A stretch of 62,008 nucleotides of DNA from Actinomycetes bacterium (lineage in GTDB: Bacteria > Actinomycetota > Actinomycetes > Mycobacteriales > Mycobacteriaceae): the NCBI GenBank assembly GCA_022601135.1, contig JAHZJB010000075.1, positions 1 to 62,008 on the forward strand. Direction: 5' to 3'. Within the stretch, counting starts at the first letter, position 1; each line of letters begins with the position of its first letter. The notes under the pieces were generated by a model, which saw only the letters and a list, made by a program, of their open reading frames with translations, was not told the origin of the DNA and searched no databases. A program made the translations under genes and the position numbers. Shown one piece after another: positions 8,400 to 17,495 of this stretch.

Positions 8400-9884
8400 T
8401 CAACCGGAGACGCCGTTACCCGTGGGGTAAGGCTGGGCGCCGTGGCCCAGTACGAGGACATGGGCGGGTGACACGGGCATGCGGTCGGGCAGACTGATCC
8501 GCAGCATGCCCTCGGCCACCTGCCAATTCACTGGCTGATCGAGGCCGAGTACTCGCACGCTGGTGACTGCGGTGGCGTCGATGCCGCGAATGCCGAACTC
8601 ACGCACGGGCACGTCAAGCAGGATGGCGTTGAGAGCGCCATCCCGTTGGGTGAACCGGACCGCGGTGCCCTCGGTGGTGGTGGCTTCGGCGATCTTCCAT
8701 GGGCGGGTGCCGTAGATGGCGTGGCCATTGTCCTTCAGCCAGGCGCCTAGTCCCCGAAGGGGTACTAACTGCTGATCAGGGAAGCGCCCCTGCCCGTCCG
8801 GTCCGATACCAATAAGCAAGTTGCCGTTCTTGGACACGATGTCGACGAATGACCGCACCAGTTCGGTCACCGTCACGATGTCCTCTGGGCGCTCATTGCG
8901 GTTGGCGCCGAACGAATGCCCAACTCCGCGGGTCGACTCCCACTTGCTGTCCTGAATGGAGTCGAATGTCTTGTACTCCGTTGTGCGGATGTCGAAGTGA
9001 TGACTGGTGGGAAAGGTCAGCGATCGGTATCGGTCCGGGACGAGCGGCCAGAAACGCTGAATCAAACGACCGCCCAGGCGTGCCACCGCATCTCTGAGGA
9101 TGCCGCGATGGCCGGCGGGCTCGGTCCAGCGGTCGTTGATGATGCCGTCGGGAACGGTGTTGTAGTACTCGGCGAACAGGCCGGGCAGATTCCCCCCGCC
9201 AGGCCAACAGATGTCATTCCACAGCACCGACGGTCGGTAGCGATGAATGAGGTCGCGCACGTGGGCGGTGGCATACTCCGCATAGTCGGACGTGTGAGGG
9301 GCCGCGAGGATGGCATCGGCCGGGTTCTGCAGCAGTGCGTCGTTGTAGGGCCAGTCGTACCCTCCGGAGTAGTACAACCCCATCCGCATGCCGGCATCCA
9401 GGACGGCGCGCCGCAGGTCGCCCACAATGTCACGGTTCGCGTGGTACAGGCCCTTGCGCGGGTGCTCAAGCTCGGTAGGCCACAGGCAGAATCCGTCGTG
9501 GTGCTTGGTGGTGAGCACCACGTAGCCCGCGCCGGCACCGCGGCACACCGCGGCGATGGAGTCCATCTTGGCCGACGCGGTTCCGCCGTCGAAGGCGGCC
9601 ACGAAGTCGTCGTAGTTCGCATCTGGTCCGTAGGTCTCGCGGTGGTGCTGCCAGGTGGGACTTCCAGGCAGCCGACTGGTGTTGAGATACCACTCCGCGT
9701 ACGGGTTGTTTCGAAGCAATCCGGCCGGACCGTCGGTTTTCAACTGCTGCTGGATGTCGGCTACCTGTGGAGCCCACCCCGGCACCGAATACAGACCCCA
9801 GTGGATGAAGATTCCCAGCTTGGCATCGTCGTACCAGCTGGGTAGCTGATGAGAAGACACGGATTCCCAGTTCGGGCTGAACAT
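8400..9884 (-). CDS. GH29 alpha-L-fucosidase
   Basis: The 494-residue protein has the GH29 catalytic barrel signatures. These include WYDDAKLGIFIHWGLYSVP (residues 17-35), LTTKHHDGFCLWPT (124-137) and LWNDICWPGGG, where Asp224 is the expected nucleophile. GH29 enzymes release terminal alpha-L-fucose by a retaining mechanism. No signal peptide is visible, so it is probably cytoplasmic. A C-terminal beta-sandwich-like region of about 100 residues follows the barrel. It is the last gene of a minus-strand operon after a serine hydrolase and a cupin protein (gap of 44 bases). No fucose transporter or fucose catabolic gene is adjacent, so the in vivo substrate is unclear. Fucosylated mycobacterial glycolipids or host/plant glycans are possibilities. 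Confidence 0.92.
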   Translation of the reverse strand: MFSPNWESVSSHQLPSWYDDAKLGIFIHWGLYSVPGWAPQVADIQQQLKTDGPAGLLRNNPYAEWYLNTSRLPGSPTWQHHRETYGPDANYDDFVAAFDGGTASAKMDSIAAVCRGAGAGYVVLTTKHHDGFCLWPTELEHPRKGLYHANRDIVGDLRRAVLDAGMRMGLYYSGGYDWPYNDALLQNPADAILAAPHTSDYAEYATAHVRDLIHRYRPSVLWNDICWPGGGNLPGLFAEYYNTVPDGIINDRWTEPAGHRGILRDAVARLGGRLIQRFWPLVPDRYRSLTFPTSHHFDIRTTEYKTFDSIQDSKWESTRGVGHSFGANRNERPEDIVTVTELVRSFVDIVSKNGNLLIGIGPDGQGRFPDQQLVPLRGLGAWLKDNGHAIYGTRPWKIAEATTTEGTAVRFTQRDGALNAILLDVPVREFGIRGIDATAVTSVRVLGLDQPVNWQVAEGMLRISLPDRMPVSPAHVLVLGHGAQPYPTGNGVSG

Positions 9885-9928
9885 GTGGCGACGCTACTTC
9901 TGCACTCTTGAGTCGCGCAGCCCCGAAG

Positions 9929-10402
9929 CTAGAGCGGAGACAGCCGATCCAGATTGACCACGATCGCCTCCTGCGTGGTGCGGGCGATGACCACCTCGGC
10001 GGTTTCGTTGGGATCCGGGTTCTCTTCGCGGTGCGGCAGATACGGCGGAACGAAAATGTAGTCGCCGGGTTCGGTGGCAACACGGACCTCACGCTCGCCG
10101 TCGTGATAGACGAACTCGGGGTGCCCCTTGCGGACGAAGATTGCGGTTTCGGACTCACCGTGGTGATGGTTGCCCGAGGCCATCGCCGGGGCGACATGCG
10201 TTTCCCCCATCCACAGCCTGTCGGACCCGACCAGGCGGCCGCTGATCGCCGAGAAGCGGCGCATGCCGTCTGTCTGCGCGGTGTCGGCGTCGATATCGGC
10301 CGCCCGCACATGGTGAACCCGCGTGCCGGCCGGCGCGCTGCCGGTCAGATCGGGGTGGAAAGCGTCGCCCGCCATGGTGCAGACAATAGTCGCGCGGCCC
10401 AT
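9929..10402 (-). CDS. Cupin domain protein
   Basis: This is a small single-cupin protein of 157 residues. The metal-binding motif 1 is seen as HHHGESETAIFVRKGHPEF, with the histidines and glutamate of the usual HXH-E pattern. Motif 2 appears around GDYIFVPPYLPHREEN, with its histidine. The frame is open back to 10546, but those codons overlap the upstream serine hydrolase. I chose the ATG at 10402, 31 bases after that gene's stop. Cupins range from sugar isomerases and dioxygenases to ligand sensors, and no specific reaction can be assigned. The position between a serine hydrolase and a fucosidase suggests a joint role in sugar or conjugate metabolism, but this is only inference. Confidence 0.82.
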   Translation of the reverse strand: MGRATIVCTMAGDAFHPDLTGSAPAGTRVHHVRAADIDADTAQTDGMRRFSAISGRLVGSDRLWMGETHVAPAMASGNHHHGESETAIFVRKGHPEFVYHDGEREVRVATEPGDYIFVPPYLPHREENPDPNETAEVVIARTTQEAIVVNLDRLSPL

Positions 10403-10433
10403 CGCACCGGAGTCGATTCCCAGGGCCTGCCGG

Positions 10434-11720
10434 TTAGTTGGCGTCCGCCGCGACGTCGGCAGACGGCGTCCGGCCCGGATCGTGGAAGGGTGCGCCGAAA
10501 TCCGGAACCTCGAGCAGACCGTCTCGGCGCGCGGACGCGATGGCATTGCCCAACAGCGGAGCCAGCGCTGCGAATGAGCCCATGTCGAACAACAGCGGCG
10601 TGAGAAGGCGGTTGTGGACGTACCCGAACGAACTGCCCGTCTCGGGATCGGCCCAGCCGATGGTTCCCCCCAGCCCGATATGGCCGTAGCCAGGCAGGAA
10701 TCCCGGTATGGGCGAGGATTGAAACCCGCGGTGGTAGGAGAAGGGAATACCGAGGTTGATGTCGGGCGACAGATCGACCTCGCCCACCAGTCCGCGCGTC
10801 AAATCCGGTGACAGCAGCCGGGTGTTGTCCATGGCGCCGTTGTTGGCCAGGGCCCCGTACAACTTGGCCAGCGCTCGTGCCGTCACCACTCCGTTGGCGG
10901 CGGGCATCTCGGTATCCAGAAACGGCATATCGCCTTTGAGCAAGGACGTGATCCCGGGAAAGTACACCGCGCCCAACATGCCCGAGAACGACAGCCCCGC
11001 CACTTTTGGCGCGACAAAGTCGAAAATCGGTGTAGGAATGGCGCTCTGCGGGAACAGCGTCTGGGCCGCCACCGTGGGGGCGCTGGCCGGCGGACGACCC
11101 AAGTGCAGGCCATCGGTATCGAGGGGGCGCGCCAGTTCGTCGCGGAACAGCTCACGCATGCCCAGGCCGGTCACCGCGCGCGCCAGCCCTGACAGCAGCC
11201 AGCCATAGGTCACCGCGTGATATGCCGGGGTACCGTACGTCGGGTCCAGTGGCGCCGCGGCCAGCCTTTCCTCCATGGCGAGGTGGTCGAGCACCTCGTC
11301 CTTGCCGACACCCTTCAGATGCGCCAGGCCGGCCCGATGCCGCAACACGTCATTGACCGTGATCTCGGACTTACCGTTGGCCCCGAACTCCGGCCAGTAC
11401 TCGGCCACCGGCGCGTCGTAGGCGACCAGGCCCCGGTCGGCCAGTCGATGGATAACCGTGGCCGCCAGACCCTTTGTCGCGGAGAACACCATCGCGCCGG
11501 TATCGGCGGTCCACGGCACCTTACCGCGCCGGTCCGAACACCCGATCCATACGTCCACGACCGGTTTGCCGTCGATGTCCACCGCAAGGGCTCCGCCACC
11601 CAATTGGCGGGCCGGATACAGCGCGGCGAACGCCCGGATGACGCCGCCGAAATGCGGATCGGCCCCGCCGTGCACGCCCGAGGGGAGGCCGTTCCCGGCC
11701 GTGAGAACAGACTGCGCCAT
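10434..11720 (-). CDS. Serine hydrolase, beta-lactamase/class C esterase family
   Basis: The 428-residue protein has the class C beta-lactamase fold used by EstB-type esterases and mycobacterial Lip proteins. The SxxK motif is SATK (Ser80, Lys83), inside MVFSATKGLAATVIHRL, and the second catalytic element is the Tyr in YHAVTYGWLLSG. No signal peptide is visible. It likely hydrolyses short-chain esters or amides rather than beta-lactams. It heads the minus-strand operon with the cupin and fucosidase genes. The 208-base region upstream, shared with the divergent unknown protein/alpha-dioxygenase operon, should contain both promoters. Confidence 0.88.
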   Translation of the reverse strand: MAQSVLTAGNGLPSGVHGGADPHFGGVIRAFAALYPARQLGGGALAVDIDGKPVVDVWIGCSDRRGKVPWTADTGAMVFSATKGLAATVIHRLADRGLVAYDAPVAEYWPEFGANGKSEITVNDVLRHRAGLAHLKGVGKDEVLDHLAMEERLAAAPLDPTYGTPAYHAVTYGWLLSGLARAVTGLGMRELFRDELARPLDTDGLHLGRPPASAPTVAAQTLFPQSAIPTPIFDFVAPKVAGLSFSGMLGAVYFPGITSLLKGDMPFLDTEMPAANGVVTARALAKLYGALANNGAMDNTRLLSPDLTRGLVGEVDLSPDINLGIPFSYHRGFQSSPIPGFLPGYGHIGLGGTIGWADPETGSSFGYVHNRLLTPLLFDMGSFAALAPLLGNAIASARRDGLLEVPDFGAPFHDPGRTPSADVAADAN

Positions 11721-11928
11721 GAACTCAACGATGCTCCCGGACGCACCGGCTGTCCAGGAATCGCGGTATTTACCCGATCATCGACACCAGCGTGTACTCG
11801 CCCCGTTGCCGCGCTCTAAGCTGATCCACGAACGACGCGTCCCTTTAACAGCAAAATCCGTCGCGAGACGGCCCGAGTCACTACCATCAGATGACGGAAT
11901 AGCTCACGATGGCGCCAAGAGAGGTGCA

Positions 11929-12579
11929 ATGACCAGCGAACAAGGCATAGAAGCAGCCAGCGCCGAGGGACGACTCGAGTGGCTGCGCAGTTCGATGACG
12001 ACGGAGCCGTCCGGTGCGGCGAACGCGACGTGGCATTGGATCGAGGAACTCTCCGCGCGCGGCAAGACTGATTCCGCCGCCCAAGCGGACGCCGAGCTCA
12101 ACGAGTTGTTCCGGATGGGCACCGTGCCGACCGACCTGCACGGGCCCACCGAGGGCATCCTGGTGATGACGACGACGAACCCGAAACTGGACGCGGCGGT
12201 CCGGGCGGTGACCGCACTGTGGATGCCGTGGCAGGGCAAGCGGTTCGATTCCGAAGCGGCCGTCGGCGACAATCGGCTCACCAAGAGCACCGGGCTGGTG
12301 GGCAAGCTGCTCTGGCCGCTGTACTCGATGCGCGACGCCGAAGCGGGCAAGCTTGCCTTCGACTTCAAGACTTACGTCGAGGCCGGCAAGGACGACCCGG
12401 ACTTGCAGGTGATGGTCATCGACTACGCCAATATCGAGAAGAACCCGAAGCTGATCATTCGCAGCGTTCGCGACGAGCTGGTCGAACTCGTCCCCGGCGT
12501 CTACCTCGGGAAGATTCTGTTCAACTCCGGGGACAAATTCAGCAAGATCGGTTACTTCGCGCTGCGCACACCGCGCTGA
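11929..12579 (+). CDS. Conserved protein of unknown function, first gene of the alpha-dioxygenase operon
   Basis: I do not recognise this 216-residue protein with confidence. It is soluble, without signal peptide or membrane segment. The N-terminal third is helical and charged. The C-terminal half (PWQGKRFDSEAA... to ELVPGVYLGKILF...KIGYFALRTP) looks like a small beta-barrel. It faintly recalls the GXWXG/DUF4334 lipocalin-like architecture, but that is a weak impression. The frame is open upstream of 11929, yet the ATG there is preceded by GAGAGGTG four bases away, which decides the start. It lies 45 bases before the alpha-dioxygenase gene, so the two are probably co-transcribed. A lipid- or heme-binding helper role would fit but is unproven. 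Confidence 0.85.
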   Translation: MTSEQGIEAASAEGRLEWLRSSMTTEPSGAANATWHWIEELSARGKTDSAAQADAELNELFRMGTVPTDLHGPTEGILVMTTTNPKLDAAVRAVTALWMPWQGKRFDSEAAVGDNRLTKSTGLVGKLLWPLYSMRDAEAGKLAFDFKTYVEAGKDDPDLQVMVIDYANIEKNPKLIIRSVRDELVELVPGVYLGKILFNSGDKFSKIGYFALRTPR

Positions 12580-12624
12580 TCAACAGCCAACGCTGGTCAA
12601 CACCAAACAGAAAAGAGAATTCCA

Positions 12625-14430
12625 GTGAGCCGTCAGTGGTACGAGCAGCCGTCGTTGATCCTTCAGGCTCGGGAGCTCATGAAGCTCCGGGTCGAGTTGC
12701 GGGAGAAGAATCTCTTCGAGAACCCCGATATCAGGCCTAAAGAAGATCTCGGCAAGGCGACCGACGAAGAGAAGCGGGCCCGGACACCGGACGGCACGTT
12801 CAACGATCTTGACGTGCCGTGGATGGGGGCGAAGGGCACCGGCTTCGGCCGCAACGCTCCTCCGGAGAAGACGGTCGTCGACCGCAAGAGGCTGCTCGAA
12901 CCGGATCCGCGGATGATCAGTCGCAGGCTGATGGCGCGCGACGAGTTCAAGCCCGCCGGCATCGTCAACACCATCGCCGCCGCCTGGATCCAGTTCGAGA
13001 ACCACAACTGGTTCTTCCACGGCAACGGGGTACCCGAGAAGACCATCGACATCCCGATGCGCGAGGGCGACGACTTCCCCGAGAATCCGATGCGGATTCG
13101 CTGCACTATCCCGATGCACGGTGAGATCAAGGACGGCTGCCCGGCGCCGACCTTCCAGAACACCGAGTCGCACTGGTGGGACGGCTCACAGATCTACGGC
13201 AGCGGCGTCGAGAAGCAGAACCAGATCCGCACCTTCGTCGACGGCAAGATCAAGGTCGCCGACGACGGGCGGCTGCCCACCAGCGACATCCCCGGCGTTG
13301 ATCTCACCGGTTTCCAGGAGAACTGGTGGGTGGGTGTCGGACTGCTGCACACGCTGTTCGCCCGCGAACACAACTCGGTGTGCGATGCGCTGAAGAAGGC
13401 CTATCCCAGCCTGGACGACCAGCGCCTCTTCGAGCTGGGAGTCCTGGTGGTTTCGGCCCTGATCGCCAAGATCCATACCGTGGAGTGGACGACATGCGTG
13501 CTGCGCCATCCCGCGCTGCAGATCGGCATGAACGCCAACTGGTTCGGTGCGCTGGGCGAGACCTTCAAGGACAAGATGGGTCGCATCGGTGACAGCGAGT
13601 TGCTCTCGGGCATCGTGGGGTCGCCGGTAGATCATCACTCGGCGCCGTTCTCGCTGACCGAGGAGTTCGTCTCGGTCTACCGTCTGCACCCGCTGATTCC
13701 CGACGACTGGAACTTCTTTTCGCTGGATTCCGGTGAGCACCTCGAGCACCGAAACTTCACCGAACTGCAGGGCCGGTACACGCGCGACTTCATGGACCGG
13801 ATGCAGATGGGCGATCTGTGGTACTCGATGGGGGGCGCCAGCGCCGGTGCGATCTGCTTGCACAACTACCCCAACGCGCTGCGCCAGTTGACCCGCATCG
13901 ACGGACAGATCACCGACCTCGCGACCCTCGACATCGTGCGCGATCGTGAGCGCGGCCTGCCCCGGTATAACGACTTCCGCGAGGTGCTGCACATGCCGCG
14001 CCGGAAGAGCATCGACGAGATCACCCCGAATGCGCAGTGGGCCAAGGAGATCAACGAGATCTACAACGGCGACGTCGACGCGGTCGACCTGCAGATCGGA
14101 ATGCAGGCCGAGCAACCGCCGAAGGGCTTCGGGTTCTCCGACACCGCGTTCCGCATCTTCATTCTGATGACGTCACGGCGGCTCAAGAGCGACCGGTTCT
14201 TCACCAACGACTTCACGCCGGAGACCTACACCCAAGTGGGCTTCGACTGGGTCAACCACAACACGATGAAGGACGTGCTGCTGCGCCACTACCCGGAACT
14301 CGAGCCGGTGATCGGGGACGTGGAGCGGGTGTTCGCGCCATGGCCCAAGCTAGGCGCCCCGGTGCCGGGGAAGAAGAATCCGATCGTCCAGCTGGCGGAT
14401 TCCGTTCGCGCCTATATGCCTTGGGGGTAA
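12625..14430 (+). CDS. Fatty acid alpha-dioxygenase (animal heme peroxidase superfamily)
   Basis: This 601-residue protein aligns along most of its length with plant alpha-dioxygenases, recalled from memory. Shared blocks are NTIAAAWIQFENHNWFFHG with distal His127, HWWDGSQIYG, LHTLFAREHNSVCDALK, AKIHTVEWT, the core EEFVSVYRLHPLIPD, and FSDTAFRIFILMTSRRLKSD. The YRLH motif places Tyr352 three residues before proximal His355, as in cyclooxygenases and alpha-DOX, where the tyrosyl radical starts catalysis. Alpha-DOX adds O2 to the alpha carbon of a fatty acid; the 2-hydroperoxide can lose CO2 to give an aldehyde one carbon shorter. Start is GTG 12625 after AAAAGAGA. It is followed with no gap by a P450 gene. 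No signal peptide is seen. The family call is strong; the substrate is inferred. Confidence 0.9.
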   Translation: MSRQWYEQPSLILQARELMKLRVELREKNLFENPDIRPKEDLGKATDEEKRARTPDGTFNDLDVPWMGAKGTGFGRNAPPEKTVVDRKRLLEPDPRMISRRLMARDEFKPAGIVNTIAAAWIQFENHNWFFHGNGVPEKTIDIPMREGDDFPENPMRIRCTIPMHGEIKDGCPAPTFQNTESHWWDGSQIYGSGVEKQNQIRTFVDGKIKVADDGRLPTSDIPGVDLTGFQENWWVGVGLLHTLFAREHNSVCDALKKAYPSLDDQRLFELGVLVVSALIAKIHTVEWTTCVLRHPALQIGMNANWFGALGETFKDKMGRIGDSELLSGIVGSPVDHHSAPFSLTEEFVSVYRLHPLIPDDWNFFSLDSGEHLEHRNFTELQGRYTRDFMDRMQMGDLWYSMGGASAGAICLHNYPNALRQLTRIDGQITDLATLDIVRDRERGLPRYNDFREVLHMPRRKSIDEITPNAQWAKEINEIYNGDVDAVDLQIGMQAEQPPKGFGFSDTAFRIFILMTSRRLKSDRFFTNDFTPETYTQVGFDWVNHNTMKDVLLRHYPELEPVIGDVERVFAPWPKLGAPVPGKKNPIVQLADSVRAYMPWG

Positions 14431-14436
14431 TTGACT

Positions 14437-15759
14437 GTGGCTGATGACTTCCCGCACGCGTCCGTTCTGGAAGGCATTCGGTTCACGGCGCAGATCGGCG
14501 CTCCCAACGTAATCCTCGGGCTGTTCAACAAGCGGGAACTGCCCACCAGGATCGCCTCGACAGTGGGTGCCGACTACCTGGGATACCGACTGGTCGAAGG
14601 GATGGTGCGCAGCTACGGCCCGGGCCCCTTCTATGTTCGGGTCGCGCGGGACGAAACGCTGCTGCTGCATGATCCGGCCGATCTGAAGTTCGTCCTGAGC
14701 AGTTCACCGGACCCTTTCGCCTCCGACCTGGAAACCAAACGCAAAGGGATGATGGCGTTTCAGCCCGATGCGCTGACGATTTCGCGGAACCCAGCGTGGG
14801 AGGACCGGCGGCGGTTTGCCGAGGCTGTTCTCGACAGCGACAAGAAGATGCACCGCCTGGCGCAGCCTTTTGTCGACGTCGCCGCCGAGACCGCCAAGCA
14901 GCTTGCCCCGGTGTCGATTCGGTGGCAGGACTTCAACGCGGCCTTCCAACGGATGACGCGCCGCGTCGTCTTCGGCAACCGGGCGGCCGACGACACGCGT
15001 CTCACCGAGGTGTTGAGCGACCTGATGTCGGCCGGCAACAAGATGCCCGGTGAGCCCGCCCCGCAGTATGGCGAGTTCCTCTCCATGATCGACGGATACC
15101 TGGATGCCCCGGAACCGGACAGTTTGGCTTCGCTGATCCCGGCGGCCCCCACAGCGCCCGACGTCACACCGTCCGGTCAGGTGATCCACTGGCTGTTCGC
15201 CATGGGTGATACCTTGGCGGCCAACGTCTTCCGCGCCCTCGGCGCCCTCGCCGCCCATGGCGAGCAACGCCACGAGGTGGAAGTCGAGATGGCCAACCGA
15301 GACATCACGTCCGCGGCCGGCATCGTTTCCCTCGACTACCTCGGAGGGTGCCTGTTCGAAGCGATGCGGCTCTGGCCCGCAACAACCATGTTCGGCCGGG
15401 TGGCTATTCGCGACGTTGAGTTCCCCAACGGCGCCGTACTCCCAGCGGGCGGGCAAGTACTCATCTACAACGTGTTCAACCACCGCAATCGTGACCGTAT
15501 CCCGTACGCGGACCGGTTCTCACCAGGCGAATGGGTCAGTGGCGACGCCGGAAGCGACTGGTCCTACAACTTCTTCAGTCACGGGCCGCAAGTCTGTCCG
15601 GGTATCGGCCTGTCGATGCTGCTCGGCCAGACCGTGCTGGCCCACCTCCTGGACGCCGGGGTACCCACAGTCACGGGAACGAGCATGGATTCGACCAAAC
15701 CGCTCCCCCACAGCCTCGACCTGTATGGGTTCAGCGTTGACATCAAATCACGCTGGTAG
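14437..15759 (+). CDS. Cytochrome P450 coupled to the alpha-dioxygenase
   Basis: The roughly 440-residue protein has a P450 heme loop FFSHGPQVCPGIGLSMLLGQ (Cys387), the ExxR motif in LFEAMRLWPAT, and an I-helix FAMGDTLAANVF. The last keeps the acid-alcohol pair in the slightly unusual form MGDT in place of AGxDT. I cannot assign a CYP family. The start may be TTG 14431 or GTG 14437; both touch the upstream stop at 14430, so translation is coupled to the dioxygenase. No ferredoxin or reductase is adjacent. It must therefore use redox partners from elsewhere, or use hydroperoxide directly like oxylipin P450s. The pairing recalls fungal Ppo enzymes, where a dioxygenase and a P450 are fused. That link is inference. 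Confidence 0.88.
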   Translation: MADDFPHASVLEGIRFTAQIGAPNVILGLFNKRELPTRIASTVGADYLGYRLVEGMVRSYGPGPFYVRVARDETLLLHDPADLKFVLSSSPDPFASDLETKRKGMMAFQPDALTISRNPAWEDRRRFAEAVLDSDKKMHRLAQPFVDVAAETAKQLAPVSIRWQDFNAAFQRMTRRVVFGNRAADDTRLTEVLSDLMSAGNKMPGEPAPQYGEFLSMIDGYLDAPEPDSLASLIPAAPTAPDVTPSGQVIHWLFAMGDTLAANVFRALGALAAHGEQRHEVEVEMANRDITSAAGIVSLDYLGGCLFEAMRLWPATTMFGRVAIRDVEFPNGAVLPAGGQVLIYNVFNHRNRDRIPYADRFSPGEWVSGDAGSDWSYNFFSHGPQVCPGIGLSMLLGQTVLAHLLDAGVPTVTGTSMDSTKPLPHSLDLYGFSVDIKSRW

Positions 15760-15808
15760 CGGAACCCGGATCTCGACGCTACTGCCGCAACTTCCTGGAT
15801 AGGCTTGG

Positions 15809-17458
15809 TCAGCGGCCGCCGCCATCGTCGCGGCCGCCCCACCCGGCGTCGCCGGCGTGTGGTTCGACAGGTTCAGCGCCCCGGGGTGCGCCCTCGTCGG
15901 CAACCTGGTCGGCCAACTCAAGGCCCGCGCCGGCATACACGTTGAAGGCGATGCCGACACCGTGGTCTCTGGCCCAGTTCACTTCGTCCTCGTAGCGGGC
16001 GACGGCGGCGACCTTGCCACTGAACCCCGACTCGCGCAGGCATTCGAGCGCCGTGACGTTGGCACCGTGACGCGGCATGGCCAGAACCGCGATGCGCACC
16101 GACCCGGAACGCCGCAGACGATTCCAGAAGTCCAGGTCGGTGGCGTCACCTTCGATCACCCGCAGCCCCTTGGCCGCGAGCCGCTCGATTCGGGGTCCGT
16201 CGTAGTCGACGCCAACAACCCGGAGCCCGTAGTGATCGGTCAGTCGCTGGTAGGCGGCGAACCCGACCCTGCCCATTCCGATCACGACAACTTCGGCGCC
16301 ACCGACGTCCCCCGGGCGCTCCTCGGGGTGCAGGCTGTGTTCGTCCTGTGCGGGTAGTCGCGCCGCGATCTTCTCCACCATCAAATGGCCACGGCCGTTC
16401 ACCAGGGCCGATACCACGAAGCTCAGCGCCACAGCGATCGACATCTCCACCAGCCAGGCCTGTGCCAGCAGCCCGGCGGAGACCCCGACCGACACGACGA
16501 TCAAACCGAACTCCGAGTAGTTCATCAAGCTCAGCCCGGCCAGCAGAGCGGTGCGATATCGCAGCTTCATTCGCGCCAGCAGCAGCACATACCAGGCTCC
16601 CTTGAAGGGCAGGAGCAACAGCATCAGCAACGCGACGCCAATGGTCGGCAGATCCGGCAGCCCGCTCAGACCGATTGATACGAAGAACCCCACAAGCAGC
16701 AGTTCCTTGATGTGGAACAGCGAACGGGCCAGCTCGGAGGAAGCCGGGTGCGACGCCAGGAGCACGCCCAGCACCAGCGCCCCCAAGTCCCCTTTGAGGC
16801 CGACGGCAGAAAACAGTGCGTACCCCGGCACCAGCGCCATCACGATCCCGAACAGAGACTGCATCTCGCCGTGACCCAGCCGGCTCCAGATCCTTCGCAG
16901 GACCCGGGTCAGCGGCCACAGGCCCACCAACGCCAACGCCCACGGGCTGGGCAGGTGACCGCTGGTGGCGGTCAGGAAGACCACGGCGATGAGGTCCTGC
17001 GTCACCAGGATGCCGATGGCGACCCGACCGTAGAGCGCGTGAGATTCGCCCCGCTCCTCGAGAACCTTGACCACGAAGACCGTGCTGGAGAACGACAGCG
17101 CAAAGGCCAGTAAAGCGATCGTTTGCAGGCTCTGCCCGGCGAGCATGGCCACCCCGACCACCGAGGCAAGCCACAGGGCGATACCCGCGAGGACGACGCT
17201 GATCACCATGTGCGCCGACGTGGTGAGCCAGACTTCACGACGCAGCAGTATGCGAACGTCGAGTTTGAGACCGATGGCGAACAGCAGCAGGGTGACGCCC
17301 AGGTCCGCCAGCACCTCCAGCTGCGGCAGTTCCTCGACGTGAAGGGCATTGATGACGAACCCCGCCGCCAGGAAACCGACCAGCGGAGGCAAGCGCACCG
17401 CCATGGCAAGGCCGCCGAGACCGAACGTGATGACGAGATAGATGGCGACAACTGTCAT
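15809..17458 (-). CDS. CPA2 cation:proton antiporter with TrkA-N (RCK) domain
   Basis: The 549-residue protein has about 12 transmembrane segments forming a Na+/H+ or K+/H+ exchanger domain (residues ~1-360). A cytoplasmic TrkA-N Rossmann domain follows, starting with VVVIGMGRVGFAAYQRL near residue 390, like KefB/KefC and RosB. The last ~25 residues are Gly/Asp/Arg-rich. Such proteins export K+ or Na+ in exchange for protons and are gated by nucleotides bound to the RCK domain. The ATG at 17458 follows GGGGAG. It lies 37 bases downstream of pyroglutamyl peptidase on the same strand, so both may share a transcript. Its 3' end converges on the P450 gene with only 49 bases between. Confidence 0.9.
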   Translation of the reverse strand: MTVVAIYLVITFGLGGLAMAVRLPPLVGFLAAGFVINALHVEELPQLEVLADLGVTLLLFAIGLKLDVRILLRREVWLTTSAHMVISVVLAGIALWLASVVGVAMLAGQSLQTIALLAFALSFSSTVFVVKVLEERGESHALYGRVAIGILVTQDLIAVVFLTATSGHLPSPWALALVGLWPLTRVLRRIWSRLGHGEMQSLFGIVMALVPGYALFSAVGLKGDLGALVLGVLLASHPASSELARSLFHIKELLLVGFFVSIGLSGLPDLPTIGVALLMLLLLPFKGAWYVLLLARMKLRYRTALLAGLSLMNYSEFGLIVVSVGVSAGLLAQAWLVEMSIAVALSFVVSALVNGRGHLMVEKIAARLPAQDEHSLHPEERPGDVGGAEVVVIGMGRVGFAAYQRLTDHYGLRVVGVDYDGPRIERLAAKGLRVIEGDATDLDFWNRLRRSGSVRIAVLAMPRHGANVTALECLRESGFSGKVAAVARYEDEVNWARDHGVGIAFNVYAGAGLELADQVADEGAPRGAEPVEPHAGDAGWGGRDDGGGR

Positions 17459-17495
17459 GCGGTCTCCCCTGCTCGCCGACTTGAGCCAGTCGGAG

